The position numbers were made by a program, and so were the translations under genes. The notes beneath the pieces are model-generated. The model was given only the letters and a program-made list of their open reading frames with translations, ran no database searches and was not told the DNA's origin. Shown one piece after another: positions 1-9,059 of a stretch of 20,785 nt of DNA. How positions within the stretch are numbered: the first letter of the stretch is position 1; every line of letters starts with the position of its first letter. Source of the DNA: Coemansia sp. RSA 922 (lineage: Eukaryota; Kickxellomycota; Kickxellomycetes; Kickxellales; Kickxellaceae). The DNA lies in the NCBI GenBank assembly GCA_027577415.1, contig JANBQS010000334.1, forward strand, positions 1-20,785, read 5' to 3'.

Positions 1-1785
1 AAAACCCCACGCATACTGATCTTGAAGAGCGTCGGAATGCTCATGTACATTTGTGTCCCTGTGAAGGGGTCCTTCTCACTTTCTTTGCCGACAACGCCAG
101 AAGAGTCGAATCCCCAGCGCGAAAGCATGTCTGCCGCTTGACTAGCCGATGGCATGGCAGTTAGCTTGGCACAGCCCCAGTCAATTACGAAGACGCGGGT
201 CCCGTCAGTGGTGATGTTGCCAGGCGACACATCACGGTGCAGCACGTTGGAGCGAAGCGCTGCGACCAACGTGTGCATGACGCTCCGCGTGCACAGCTTG
301 ACCTTTTTGGCCACACTGGCTGCAAGAGCCCCGTTCTTGCGCATGCTTCGAACGTGGTCAACGATTGATTCGCCGCAGTATTCGACAACCAAGTATTCGA
401 GGCGATGACCACAGAAGTCCCTGACCAAGATGCCACTTGCGAAGATAGTGGGCAAGTTGGGCACATTGCCATCCACAAGCACCTTGTAAACGGCGCCTTC
501 GGGCAGCCGGTTCGTGCGCAGCCAGGTCAACTTAAATACGACATCCTTACCCTCATAGCGCGCGCGAAAGAGGTACGTGCTGCGCCCGGTGATGTGGGCC
601 TTGAAGTACATCTCCTTAATGCCCTGAAGATCGGATCCGCGTGATGTAGGCAAGGGCACCAGTGAGGCCGGTGTCGTCGTCGTATCGAACTGTGCAGACC
701 GTGGCATGCTAAGGCTGTTAATAATCTGACCGAACTGGCAAAGAGGCAGCGTCAGGATAAACCACAAATCCCGAAGTGTGTTGCGAGCCATGATGAGAAA
801 AGTATCTTGATCGCCCTCATCCTCGTATAACGCGGTGCCGATGTCTGTCCAATAGTATCCACCATGCGTGAAGACAACGAGATCCAGTTGACACCCAAAC
901 AAGAAGAGTACCGGAACGAACTTGCGCATCGGTTGGACAGTCCTGAGCTCCAGCGCGTAGTCCGCTAGCTGGCCGAGATTTTTTTCGTACGCCGTCTTTC
1001 TTTTCATACTCCCCTTGGCTTCAAGGATGAGGTGGACGTCCTTCATATGGCTTACAGCCGTACTGACGAGAGAAAACACAAGGTCAGGCTTCAGATCGCT
1101 CGGCTCCAGCGCCACGTTCTGACAATCCTTGTACGCATACCGGGTTGGCAAGTGTTCCGGCGGCAGACCATTGGGCGAGAAGGTAGACAACTTGTCCAGG
1201 ACACGCTTAAACCCTTCGACGTAGTCCTTCTCGACGAGGCTGGCCCTACTTTTCTGACGGCCCGTCGCTGACGCCACCGAGCAAACCGAGGATATTTCAT
1301 TCGCAAGCTGATCAAACGACCCAGTCGTTTCATTTAGGTACGCAATATATTTGTCGCCCAGGCCAAACGTGTCCATGAGTTCTGAAAAGGGAATTTCTTC
1401 GCCTGGTCCACCACGATGAAGCTCTTCGACAAGCTTGCAGCGATGTTCCTCGCGCTCCCACTCTTCGGGGGACAGAAGATCTCCGTATCTCGCTAGGCGA
1501 TGAGGTGTACATTCGACGCTGTTTTGAGAATGCGACTATACGTGAATGAAAATACAAAAAAATTGTGGGCGATTAATTAAGCAGCACTGCCTTTGCGACT
1601 CTCGTCATATAGGCCACTTGGCACACAAAGTTGCAGTGGGTAAAGATACATACATCTGGGTTCTGTCTGGACTGGTTGACGCCACCCCCGCGCCGGCTTC
1701 CTGCCAACCCTTGCAGAGCCGAATTTATCCCTCCATGCCGCGAACTCGGAGTGGGAGTGTATGGTTTAAGGCTAGAATTGGTCAT
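1..1785 (-). CDS. Fungal-type (FunK1) protein kinase with PD-(D/E)XK-like domain, partial (left copy)
   Basis: The gene reads leftwards and runs off the window. Exon 1 (1785-1654) encodes 44 residues rich in Ser, Arg and Gly; a GT donor follows at 1653. Exon 2 most simply starts at 1535 after a TAG acceptor and is open for over 500 codons to the edge. Its first part carries a PD-(D/E)XK-like signature: KPDLVF, then LEAKG, then a conserved Gln in GQLADYA. The second part is a kinase fold: lysine in VFKLTW, hinge VVEYCG, catalytic HRDVSPGN (239-216) and metal-binding DWG (182-174), a variant of DFG, followed by GTQMYMS. This order matches the fungal FunK1 kinase family, whose substrates are mostly unknown. 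A second AG acceptor, present in the right copy, is AA here (1525-1524), so the left copy depends on the upstream TAG. The C-terminal end lies outside the window. Confidence 0.85.
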
Positions 1786-2043
1786 GGTACAAAAAACGAC
1801 AAGAAATAATAATATACAAGAGTGGAGTGAAAAATGAATGTAAAGAATGAGAGTTGCAAAAAAGTAGAAGAATGTTTACCAAAAGAGCGAGGCTGGAGCT
1901 AAAAGTTCCTGGAAAAAATATTGTAAACAGTCCCTCCATTTCGATGGACTGATTTGATCGAGTAAATCCGACTGTTAATGATTAAAAAGTGAGCCGTGAT
2001 CTGTTGAGACACTGAGCTGCGGCCAAAGGTAGCCGCGGCGATC
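1786..2043 (-). promoter_or_regulatory. 5' flank of left kinase copy, ending in half of a palindrome
   Basis: This stretch matches, in reverse, the sequence upstream of the right kinase copy (about 19196-19456), including a block around 1905-1960 and the promoter-proximal region. It ends at 2003-2043 with one arm (GTTGAGACACTGAGCTGC and onwards) and a GC-rich loop. The returning arm seen in the right copy is missing, so the palindrome is incomplete. It presumably carries the promoter of the left kinase gene; no clear TATA box was assigned. Confidence 0.6.
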
Positions 2044-2124
2044 CCTGAGTGAGACAGTAGATATGGCCCACTTCTCCACTAGATGGGGATGGATGTTCCT
2101 CAGTTCGCTATTGCTCACACCCGC

Positions 2125-2387
2125 CTATTAATTCTATTATATTTGCTCGTGAAGCGTACTCGTTAACACACCTACACGCCCAATATCCGAGTGTCGGGTT
2201 AATGTCTAATGGTGTTACTAGGGCTGAACTCCCCGAGTACATGGTGTCTACTTGTGTCCCTATGGGCAAGCGACTCAGGTGCTGGCATTCAGGGTCTGGT
2301 ATGGATAGAGTTGAGAGCGTAATGCTATTAGTGCTGACATGCCTGCTCTTCGACTTCGCGGTATGTGGCTTGGTCATTGTTAATTAG
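2125..2387 (+). pseudogene. Decayed C-terminal fragment of an F-box-like family gene
   Basis: An open frame here aligns with the C-terminal part of the fuller gene just downstream. The fragment shows SLTHLHAQYPSVG, then GVTRAELPEY, then MGKRLRCWH. The downstream gene has SLPLLSDMKIGAPTLG, then GVAMSGLPEY, then IGKRFRCWH at matching places. The fragment stops at 2385-2387, about 35 residues before the end of the relative, and has no N-terminal half. What remains ends near the palindrome of the left kinase copy. The sequence supports shared ancestry; that the kinase unit removed or displaced the rest is inference. Confidence 0.7.
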
Positions 2388-2519
2388 TCGCTTTTGATTA
2401 ATTTATGAGGCAAGCAGTTTATGTACGCTCTGCATCAAGCAATTCCAAAACAATAATAGATGTCAGCAAATTTTTTCTTTCTTTCTTTGGATTTATTTGT
2501 TAACTACTATAGTCAAACT

Positions 2520-4227
2520 ATGTATTCATCTACACCCTTTCAGTTTCTACCGCCTCACATCATCAGCCTCATAGTTGACCACGTCGTGAACAGCACCCGC
2601 ACTCGCTTTAACCTGGATTGGATGGATTTGAAAGAGCGCGAAAAGGTTCTGATTCCGTTGCAGTGGATTTGCCGCAACCTTCGCGACAATGTTCACTCGC
2701 GCTTCTTTTACAATTGCAGCCTAAATCTGCTTGCCAGCAAAGACAGGCCCAGCAAGGCGGGTATTGTTTGGCCGTTGAGCCCCCGCGTGCCTGCACACTC
2801 TACGCACCACCTGGCCAAAACTGAACATTGCGATAGATTCTTGGGAGATCTATTCGGGCGTGGCGCGAAAGCTGCAGTCGGTCCCGCCATTTGATGGCAT
2901 TACGTTTCCACTTGTTAACAAGCTTACAGTTTTCATTTGCTCCAGCAGTAGGCGCGAAGATTTTAAAGAAAGCAACGACGGCTTTCCATATAACACTACT
3001 CACAATATTGGAGAGTTTGTTCGGCAAGTCAAGCAGATGGCACCAGCAATTGGTCAAGTCGTTATTAACACCAGTGGGAAGCCCACAGACAGCGACGGCG
3101 ACAAGGAGCGTTATTTCAAAGACCTTGTCTCTCGACTGTTTGAGATTGGGGAGACTACGGTGCTTAAGGATCCAAGTGGCCATATTGGTCCTTTTGTTGA
3201 TATGGACCGCATTCGTGACCTCGTACATCTCACCTTTCCTGCGAACTCCCAGACTAGTCTGGTTTTGTCACTGGCCCGACGTAACGCTCAGACTCTGCAG
3301 TACCTTGATCTTAGCTCTTTGCACGGTGTAGTTCTTACGGGGCTTATCCAGGATCCAGATAGCGGCAACTGTGTTGAGTATCCACGTCTGTGTGCCTTAA
3401 AGCTTCAGTTTAAAAGTGTGTGTCGCTCTCCTTGCAGTTCTACCCTCTCCGGCGCTGCGCCGTTTCCCTGTCTTTTGCGATTGTATTTGGGATTGTGTTA
3501 TTTCTTTGACGATGACGTGCTTTTCAGGGGAAATGCAGCCACACTGGAGTATCTGAAGTTGTTGCCATGTCGGCAGACCGTTTCATTGCTCAATAAATAT
3601 CAAGTGTTTACGCCTAGCAGCCATCCGCAACTGCAACATGTTGCCATTTGCCCGCCTCCATTAGACACATCGTATAGCTTTGATATGCCCGTTGCATATC
3701 TGGAGTTTGTAATGAGTATTGCGCCTAGGGCTTCTGTGCGACAGATCCCCAATATGGATTCATATGACGAGGATTTCACTTCGGCACTCTCGATCCTCGG
3801 CGACTATCCCTGCATTCAAGTCCTCACTTTGGGATACGCAGATTTGTCGCTGTGGCAGGCCATTATACTTGTCAAGTCACTCCCACTTCTCTCAGATATG
3901 AAGATCGGAGCCCCAACGCTAGGCGAACTCCCTCCGGGTGTGGCTATGTCTGGTCTACCTGAATATGTGCGTTCGAACCACGCTCCTATAGGCAAGCGGT
4001 TCCGGTGCTGGCATATCACATATAATCCTGAGTGCAATGTTGCTGAAATGGCGATGGCAACTCTTTTGCTGGCATTAGCTTGTCCCAACTTTAGTTATGC
4101 AGCTGTAGACGGCGATTTTAGTCAGCGGTTCATGAAGGCGATGCGGAAAAAAATATTCAGGCCCGAGTTCCGAAAAGACATGCCACGTCTGAAGCGCCTA
4201 CTATTTAATGGAGGGAAGGATAGATAA
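2520..4227 (+). CDS. F-box-like protein with irregular leucine-rich region, one-base frameshift
   Basis: The N-terminus from the ATG at 2520 (MYSSTPFQFLPPHII) resembles a degenerate F-box: a LPPHIISLIVDHV helix, then PLQWICRNLRD. F-box proteins usually recruit substrates to SCF ubiquitin ligases; here that role is inferred. The frame runs to HHLAK near 2818 and then has to shift by one base to continue as LNIAIDSWEIYSG and on to the stop at 4227. Reading the AAAA run at 2817-2820 as AAA would restore one protein of about 568 residues. The later part has irregular leucine-rich stretches (TLQYLDLSSL, RLCALKLQF, CLLRLYLGL, TLEYLKLLP). I recognise it as a family of Coemansia-like fungi but know no assigned function. 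The shift may be a real mutation or a base-calling error; a short intron is less likely because homology runs through the junction. Confidence 0.7.
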
Positions 4228-4651
4228 GTCGATTATTCTGTTGCTTCAATATACCAATAATGTCAATATTAATCCAAATGGTCTCGCAAATATAAAGCCT
4301 AACTGGATTCTAGTAGAACCCCACCACTGGTCAAAGCCATCGTTGAACAAATATATGTGTCAAGCTTTCTCTTTTCAAAGGCTTCGTGGTAGTCGGAAGT
4401 ATGACGGCAATTTAGGAATTATGTACTACTATCCCCAGATCTAGTCAAGATAAGGAATATGTCAGCGATGAAAGCAACTGTGGCATTAGATTTACCTTTA
4501 CAGACAGTGTATATAAAGGCTGGATATTGTTCAACAACAGTTGCACCATTTTTCCTCAGTATTTCAGCAAGTAAATTAATTTTATACTTTGAACATATTT
4601 GTCATTTTGTCTTTCAGGTAAACTGTGCAAGCATTTTATTCAACCTACTCA
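4228..4651. other. Intergenic region between convergent genes
   Basis: AT-rich sequence between the 3' ends of the F-box-like gene and the bHLH gene. Short open frames occur but none has recognisable features. A TATA-like stretch (GTATATAAAGG, about 4508) is present with no credible gene behind it. It probably holds both 3' untranslated regions. Confidence 0.5.
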
Positions 4652-6580
4652 TTATCCTTGATCCTGAAGGGCGTTGGAATGCTGCCAAAGCTCTGCCACA
4701 GCGCCAGCAGAGTTCTGCGCTGCTGCTGTTAGACGTAGGTGTGCAACTTCGCCCTTGAGCGACTCCATCTCTATCAAAGTGTCGTCGACCCAGCGCAAAA
4801 AGCGAGCCAGCAACACGGGTCTAGCTAGCTCTCGCCCGTCATCGCTAGTCATATATCCTTGTGGCAGCATGCGCTTAAGCAAGTCAAAGTTCTCGCGCAT
4901 GGCATCACGCCGCCGCTGCTCCGAGATGCGCTGCCATTGAAGATTTGGTTCCTCCGGCTCACACTCGCCTGGCTTAATACCATGAGAGCCTTGGGCACTG
5001 GCAGCGGTGCTAAGGTCGTTATCTTCAGTTATGCTTTTTGTCGAGTGAGAGAGACTGGCGCCAGACGACACACACCGCCGTTTGCGTCGCCTGGGCTGGT
5101 CATCGCTGGTACGTGGCCGCACAAAAAACAACGGACGTGAAGCTTCTGCAAGCTGGCGATCGACACGGTGTGGAATCAACGTAGAAACAGCCGATGCCAG
5201 TGTTGGCGTCGACATTCCAGACGGTGTTCCTAGCCCCGAGTGCATTGGCGTAGCGAATGATGAGTGTACTGCGCTATGTGGGCTCTGAAAGACCGAGTCG
5301 CGAGACACATCGCCTTTGGGCTTGAACCCTGCTTCCAGTTTGGGCTCTAGCAGGGCCGGATGCTTGGAACCAGTGACATTCGCTCGTGTTGTGACGCCAG
5401 AAGCGACAGCCAAAGTCTTGGCTGCTGGTGGCCGACCCCGGCGATTCCGCATACTCGCTTCCTTTGGCACGTCTACGCTGGCGCTAACTGAGCGCTTGGT
5501 GCCTCGAGTAGTGGCAGAAACAGTCGGCATGCCACGCTTGCCCGTAGTGATACCCAGTGCCGACTTGCTCGTATCAAGCGCAATAGATGACGCTGGCTGC
5601 ACAATGCTTTTAATCGGTGGCTGATGGGGGCTAAAACTCGGCGTCGTTGCAAATGTCATTCCCGAGTGACCAAAGTCCAAGAAATTACTCATGCACTCGC
5701 CACCGCCCGGCCGCACTATGCCTCGACTAACTAGACTCGCTGCGGAAGGTAGGTTGCTGCCAAGAAAGTTGTACTGTGACGTGCTGGTTCCAGCAGGAGT
5801 GGCAGATCCGTAGCCCATGGCGGCTGCGTTCTTACCGCTCATCAGATGTCCGGGCACCAAGCCCAGCATCGGCTGGACTACCGACTGTGGTGGCAAAGAA
5901 GGCGGCGGATGGATAGGCAAGTCCAAAGACAAACTGTCTAGCGGATTGGGCATACTAATAACACGCCGTCCGCTATCGTAGCCCATTTCCAGCATCGAGT
6001 TCAGAGCCGAGTTATAGTTGGCATTACCAGTACCCTGTGGCAGTATTAAGCCCGACTGCTGGCGACTGTGGTACTGCGAAGAAACCGCAGAGGAACCGCC
6101 AGGCTGATTAATGTGCTGGTTAAGCAGATACGAAAGAGACTTTGAAATGTCGTCCGAGTCGCTGTCCGATGACTGAGTCTGAAACTCGCCCGATGTTGGC
6201 ATGTTGCCAACTCGCGGGCTACCGTCAGTAGTCGGATGAGCAAGCGCGTAACTGTTGGCAGGCTGGTAAAGGGAACCGGATTGCGCCATGAGCGCTTGCA
6301 TCCAGCTGTGCTGCAGTTGGTCGTCAAAGCCGGCGCCGTTAGCCACTAGATCGCCAGAGTTCATAACGTCGTTAGTAGTTCGTTGTGTGGGTATTGTCGT
6401 AAATTCGTAAAAGTTTGCCATAGACAGCGCTGCGGCGTTGGATGAAACGGGAATATCGCTGCTAGCCGATAGCGCTGGTGTAGAGGCCGCCAGCTGAGAA
6501 ATTGATCCTGAACCAGTAATTGCTAGGTCGTCGGCTGAGCCGCTGGCGCAAGTGGAGGTAGGGATAATGGTAGCGGGCAT
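4652..6580 (-). CDS. bHLH transcription factor with AT-hook
   Basis: The product is about 642 residues if translation starts at MPATII (6580). An upstream in-frame ATG at 6682 would add 34 residues, but these include a His-Thr run encoded by a GT microsatellite, so the inner start is preferred. Most of the protein is low-complexity and Ser/Pro-rich. A canonical AT-hook core (RRGRPP) lies near residue 382 and a basic cluster (RRRKRR) further on could act in DNA binding or nuclear import. The last 100 residues hold a basic helix-loop-helix: basic part RISEQRRRDAMR from about 551, helix 1 ENFDLLKRMLP, a loop, and helix 2 from ARPVLLARFLRWVDDTL, running into a possible zipper. The glutamate that contacts E-box CA is present, while the usual upstream histidine is not. 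It probably acts in the nucleus as a dimer; targets are unknown. No intron is needed. Confidence 0.8.
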   Translation of the reverse strand: MPATIIPTSTCASGSADDLAITGSGSISQLAASTPALSASSDIPVSSNAAALSMANFYEFTTIPTQRTTNDVMNSGDLVANGAGFDDQLQHSWMQALMAQSGSLYQPANSYALAHPTTDGSPRVGNMPTSGEFQTQSSDSDSDDISKSLSYLLNQHINQPGGSSAVSSQYHSRQQSGLILPQGTGNANYNSALNSMLEMGYDSGRRVISMPNPLDSLSLDLPIHPPPSLPPQSVVQPMLGLVPGHLMSGKNAAAMGYGSATPAGTSTSQYNFLGSNLPSAASLVSRGIVRPGGGECMSNFLDFGHSGMTFATTPSFSPHQPPIKSIVQPASSIALDTSKSALGITTGKRGMPTVSATTRGTKRSVSASVDVPKEASMRNRRGRPPAAKTLAVASGVTTRANVTGSKHPALLEPKLEAGFKPKGDVSRDSVFQSPHSAVHSSFATPMHSGLGTPSGMSTPTLASAVSTLIPHRVDRQLAEASRPLFFVRPRTSDDQPRRRKRRCVSSGASLSHSTKSITEDNDLSTAASAQGSHGIKPGECEPEEPNLQWQRISEQRRRDAMRENFDLLKRMLPQGYMTSDDGRELARPVLLARFLRWVDDTLIEMESLKGEVAHLRLTAAAQNSAGAVAELWQHSNALQDQG

Positions 6581-7525
6581 TGTATGAAATTGAAAAAAAG
6601 AAGGCGTGATCAGAGGAAGTGTGTAAATGTTGTCGTTAGGCGATTGTTTTGTGTGTGTGTGTGTGTGTGTGTGTGAATCCACCAGGGAAGAAAACGGGAT
6701 ATGTAGTGTAGGTAGTTTTTTTGCGAGAAAGAGAGAGGAAAGGAAGGGGAAATATAGAGGAGAAAACGTTTGTTAGTGTCAACAATACATTAATTTCGGT
6801 ATAGAGGAGTAGGAAGCGGCGACGGATAGGATTGAGGATAGGAGGGGAGGGAAAGCGGTAAGGAAAGAGGAGGGGGAAAAGGAAGAAGAAGAAAAGGTGT
6901 ACACTAATAGGATGTACTATAAAAAAACAATGCCCGACTGGTGGTTAGCGTAAGAGAAAGGAATGAAAAGATCGTGTGCTCCAGTCTACATGGTCTTATG
7001 TTTATCCGTAACTCGATTGTTGTCACCATCCCCCCTCGTCTTGCGGTCCGAGCTTACCAGAGACCGAAGCAATAGTCGTAACGACCAAGCGCTAAATAAA
7101 AAAAACTAAGAAAAGTAAACAAGCCACTACTTTTCATTGAAATATTATTTTTTTTGCATTTTTTTTAGTAAATAATAGTAACCGTATTCCCTAATCTCCA
7201 TTTCACTTGCTACTACATGGCCCCAGCGGTGAAAGAGAGGGGAGGCTTATTTATGTTGGTATATAAACATAAACAGTGTGTTCTACTGACATTTTTTCTT
7301 CCTGCGATCGAGAAAAAAAAATACACACTTTTTGCTATGGTATTTTGGTATGCGAATGTGGGGTAATTGAGATTGTTGTTACAGTTAAAGTGTTAGCGAA
7401 AGTAAATAAATAAAAAAGCCGTAGAACACCTTGAAATATAAAAAAAAAACTGGAATTGCAGTAACAAAAAAAAAACAATGAGCTATAGAGCAGTAGATGT
7501 ATTCACTTTTTCGTTAGACTAATAT
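6581..7525. other. Gene-free region: 5' leader/promoter of the bHLH gene and 3' flank of TPT1
   Basis: No supported gene. The bHLH-proximal part carries the GT repeat and a long purine-rich tract (about 6720-6900). The TPT1-proximal part is AT-rich with several A and T runs and probably includes that gene's 3' end. No tRNA-like or clear operator sequence was seen. Confidence 0.5.
6651..6675. repeat. (GT)12 microsatellite
   Basis: Twelve uninterrupted GT units plus one base, just upstream of the preferred bHLH start. If the upstream ATG were used, the tract would encode an alternating His-Thr run. Its length is likely to vary between strains. Confidence 0.95.
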
Positions 7526-8197
7526 CTATTGGCTATTCTTGTATTCGATGCGTTCAAAGTACTTGGCCGGAATAATACCCGAGTCATCTAGTCCCTTTGA
7601 CAGAATAACGCCGTTCTCGCTCTCATAAAACTCAATGCCATCGCTAACAGCCTGCTCAATGTCAATGTAAATATAAGCGTTTGCGGTATTACGCATTCCG
7701 CTGATGATACCCTCGTCGGACGGCAAGCCCTTGGCGAAATGGATATGAGTACGAGTCATCCTATTTAATCCAGTCTCCTGGATCAATTCAATCTTGCTAC
7801 GCATAGTACCATGAACGATACACGGGGGCATAGTCTCCTTTGTAAACTTTATTAGCGGCGGCTCCTTGATTTTGATGCTGTGACCCTGTACGGCGCGAAT
7901 ATACCATTGTTCGTTTTCTTCGTATAGCGTAAAGCGCTTCTTGTTGTTGGTTTCGACTACCTGCTGGATTTCCGCAAACGTTGTCAATTTCAGTTTCTGG
8001 TACCGTAGGAGGTCAGAGATTGATATACTGCCGTCGTCGCGTAGCTTTAGTCCCTTGTCTTCGGCGCCATGACGGAGTATGTAAGAGAGTAGCTTGGAAA
8101 GCCTGATTTCCGGAGTGTCGTTGACGTTCTTTCCGCGTGGGCGTCCAGTGTCCCGCTTTTTATTAGAGGTAGCGTTGGTCTGGTTAGAAAAAGACAT
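7526..8197 (-). CDS. TPT1: tRNA 2'-phosphotransferase
   Basis: A 223-residue protein from MSFSNQTNAT (8197). The frame extends upstream to 8425, but that part is hydrophobic, T-rich leader sequence and not family-like. Tpt1 removes the 2'-phosphate left at the splice junction of ligated tRNAs, transferring it to NAD+ to give ADP-ribose 1'',2''-cyclic phosphate. The family motifs are visible in order: LSKLLSYILRHGA with the Arg-His pair at 42-43, a winged-helix-like segment with DGSISISDLL, CIVHGT, MTRTHIHFAKG, and near the end GVILSKG followed by GIIPAKYF. Length fits the family. The Lys/Arg-rich N-terminal 25 residues look like a non-conserved tail. The small mitochondrial-type gene lies upstream on the same strand with 267 bases between them, so each probably has its own promoter. 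Confidence 0.93.
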   Translation of the reverse strand: MSFSNQTNATSNKKRDTGRPRGKNVNDTPEIRLSKLLSYILRHGAEDKGLKLRDDGSISISDLLRYQKLKLTTFAEIQQVVETNNKKRFTLYEENEQWYIRAVQGHSIKIKEPPLIKFTKETMPPCIVHGTMRSKIELIQETGLNRMTRTHIHFAKGLPSDEGIISGMRNTANAYIYIDIEQAVSDGIEFYESENGVILSKGLDDSGIIPAKYFERIEYKNSQ

Positions 8198-8464
8198 GGG
8201 TGCAATATATCCAAATTGTAGTTGTTGTTGTCGTCGTAGCGTAGTGATAAACTGTTTGGAGGCGGAGAGGAAAAAGAGACGAAAAAAGGGATTGTAGACA
8301 GTCAGCTTGATGGCTTGGCGGTGGCCGCAGTCGCAAAAGCAAAGACAAAAAGAGACCTTTTTAGACAAACAAAAAAAAAAATAAAGAACAAATATTTGAA
8401 AGGCAATGATAATTATTTGATCCACATTTTCTAAATAGCGACTAAATTTCTTGTGGGACTCTTC

Positions 8465-8842
8465 TTAGTCTTCCAGATCATTCAACGTCATAATCTCGTA
8501 CGCGCTTTGGATCTCTTTGATCCTCATGCCTATACGAGACTCGATAGCGCTCTTGTCAGCGGCAGACAGCCGTGCCAACAGGCTGTTATACGCAGTAGTC
8601 ATTTCCTCGACAGCATCGTGAGCAGCCATTTTATCGTCGTTGTAGTAGACAGAGTTGCGCGACTCTTCGGCAAAGTCCATCTCATCTTTGGCTGTAGTAG
8701 CTAGGTCTGTGATAGCCTCAATCTCCTTGTTTAGATCAGCCGCAACGGGTCTCGATGCATGTAGTAGGCGGACGACCGAGCCCCGGCGTTGTGTCGGCGC
8801 AGAGAGTGCGCGTGTATGGAGGGTTACAAATTGGCGCAGCAT
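8465..8842 (-). CDS. Small protein with probable mitochondrial presequence, function unknown
   Basis: A 125-residue intronless frame. The first 35 residues are rich in Arg, Ser, Thr and Leu, lack acidic residues until after RLLHASRPVAAD, and look like a mitochondrial targeting peptide (MLRQFVTLHTRALSA). The rest is acidic and helical (KDEMDFAEESRNSVYY, then AAHDAVEEMTTAYNSLLARL), with a helix continuing to near the C-terminus. I do not recognise the family; similar small helical proteins may occur in related fungi, but that is from memory and weak. It is divergent from the coiled-coil gene, with 217 bases between their start codons, which suggests a shared bidirectional promoter. Confidence 0.7.
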   Translation of the reverse strand: MLRQFVTLHTRALSAPTQRRGSVVRLLHASRPVAADLNKEIEAITDLATTAKDEMDFAEESRNSVYYNDDKMAAHDAVEEMTTAYNSLLARLSAADKSAIESRIGMRIKEIQSAYEIMTLNDLED

Positions 8843-9059
8843 TGAAAAAACAGGGATTTATAAATAAAAAATAAAGTAGGACGAAGAGTAAGTAGGTGAG
8901 AAACAAAAAGTGGAGAAGAGCTGACAATATCCCAATCCAACTCGATTAAGCTGAACGGTGATCCGTTACGTTCTGGGGGGATTTGTTTGTTCGATGCGCG
9001 CATATTCTTCTCACGACTTTTATTTGCATTTTTCATTTCTCGCATTTTACAATATTCAA
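8843..9059. promoter_or_regulatory. Divergent promoter region
   Basis: 217 bases separate the start codons of the small mitochondrial-type gene (minus) and the coiled-coil gene (plus). Both promoters must lie here or overlap the genes. No consensus element was assigned. Confidence 0.55.

Noticed and set aside
1546..1809. Antisense frame of 87 codons opposite kinase exon 1, also present opposite the right copy
   Set aside because: Differences between copies in exon 1 are about half silent in the sense frame but nearly all change the antisense protein, so the sense frame is the real one. Shared openness follows from high nucleotide similarity.
2608..3228. Several overlapping frames on both strands in the F-box-like gene
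   Set aside because: They are shadows of the frameshifted coding sequence; homology to the downstream and relic copies fits only the chosen frame.
4500..4520. TATA-like stretch between convergent genes
   Set aside because: No credible coding or RNA gene follows on either strand.
6581..6682. Upstream start for the bHLH gene
   Set aside because: It would add a microsatellite-encoded His-Thr run and T-rich leader-like residues; more likely 5' untranslated.
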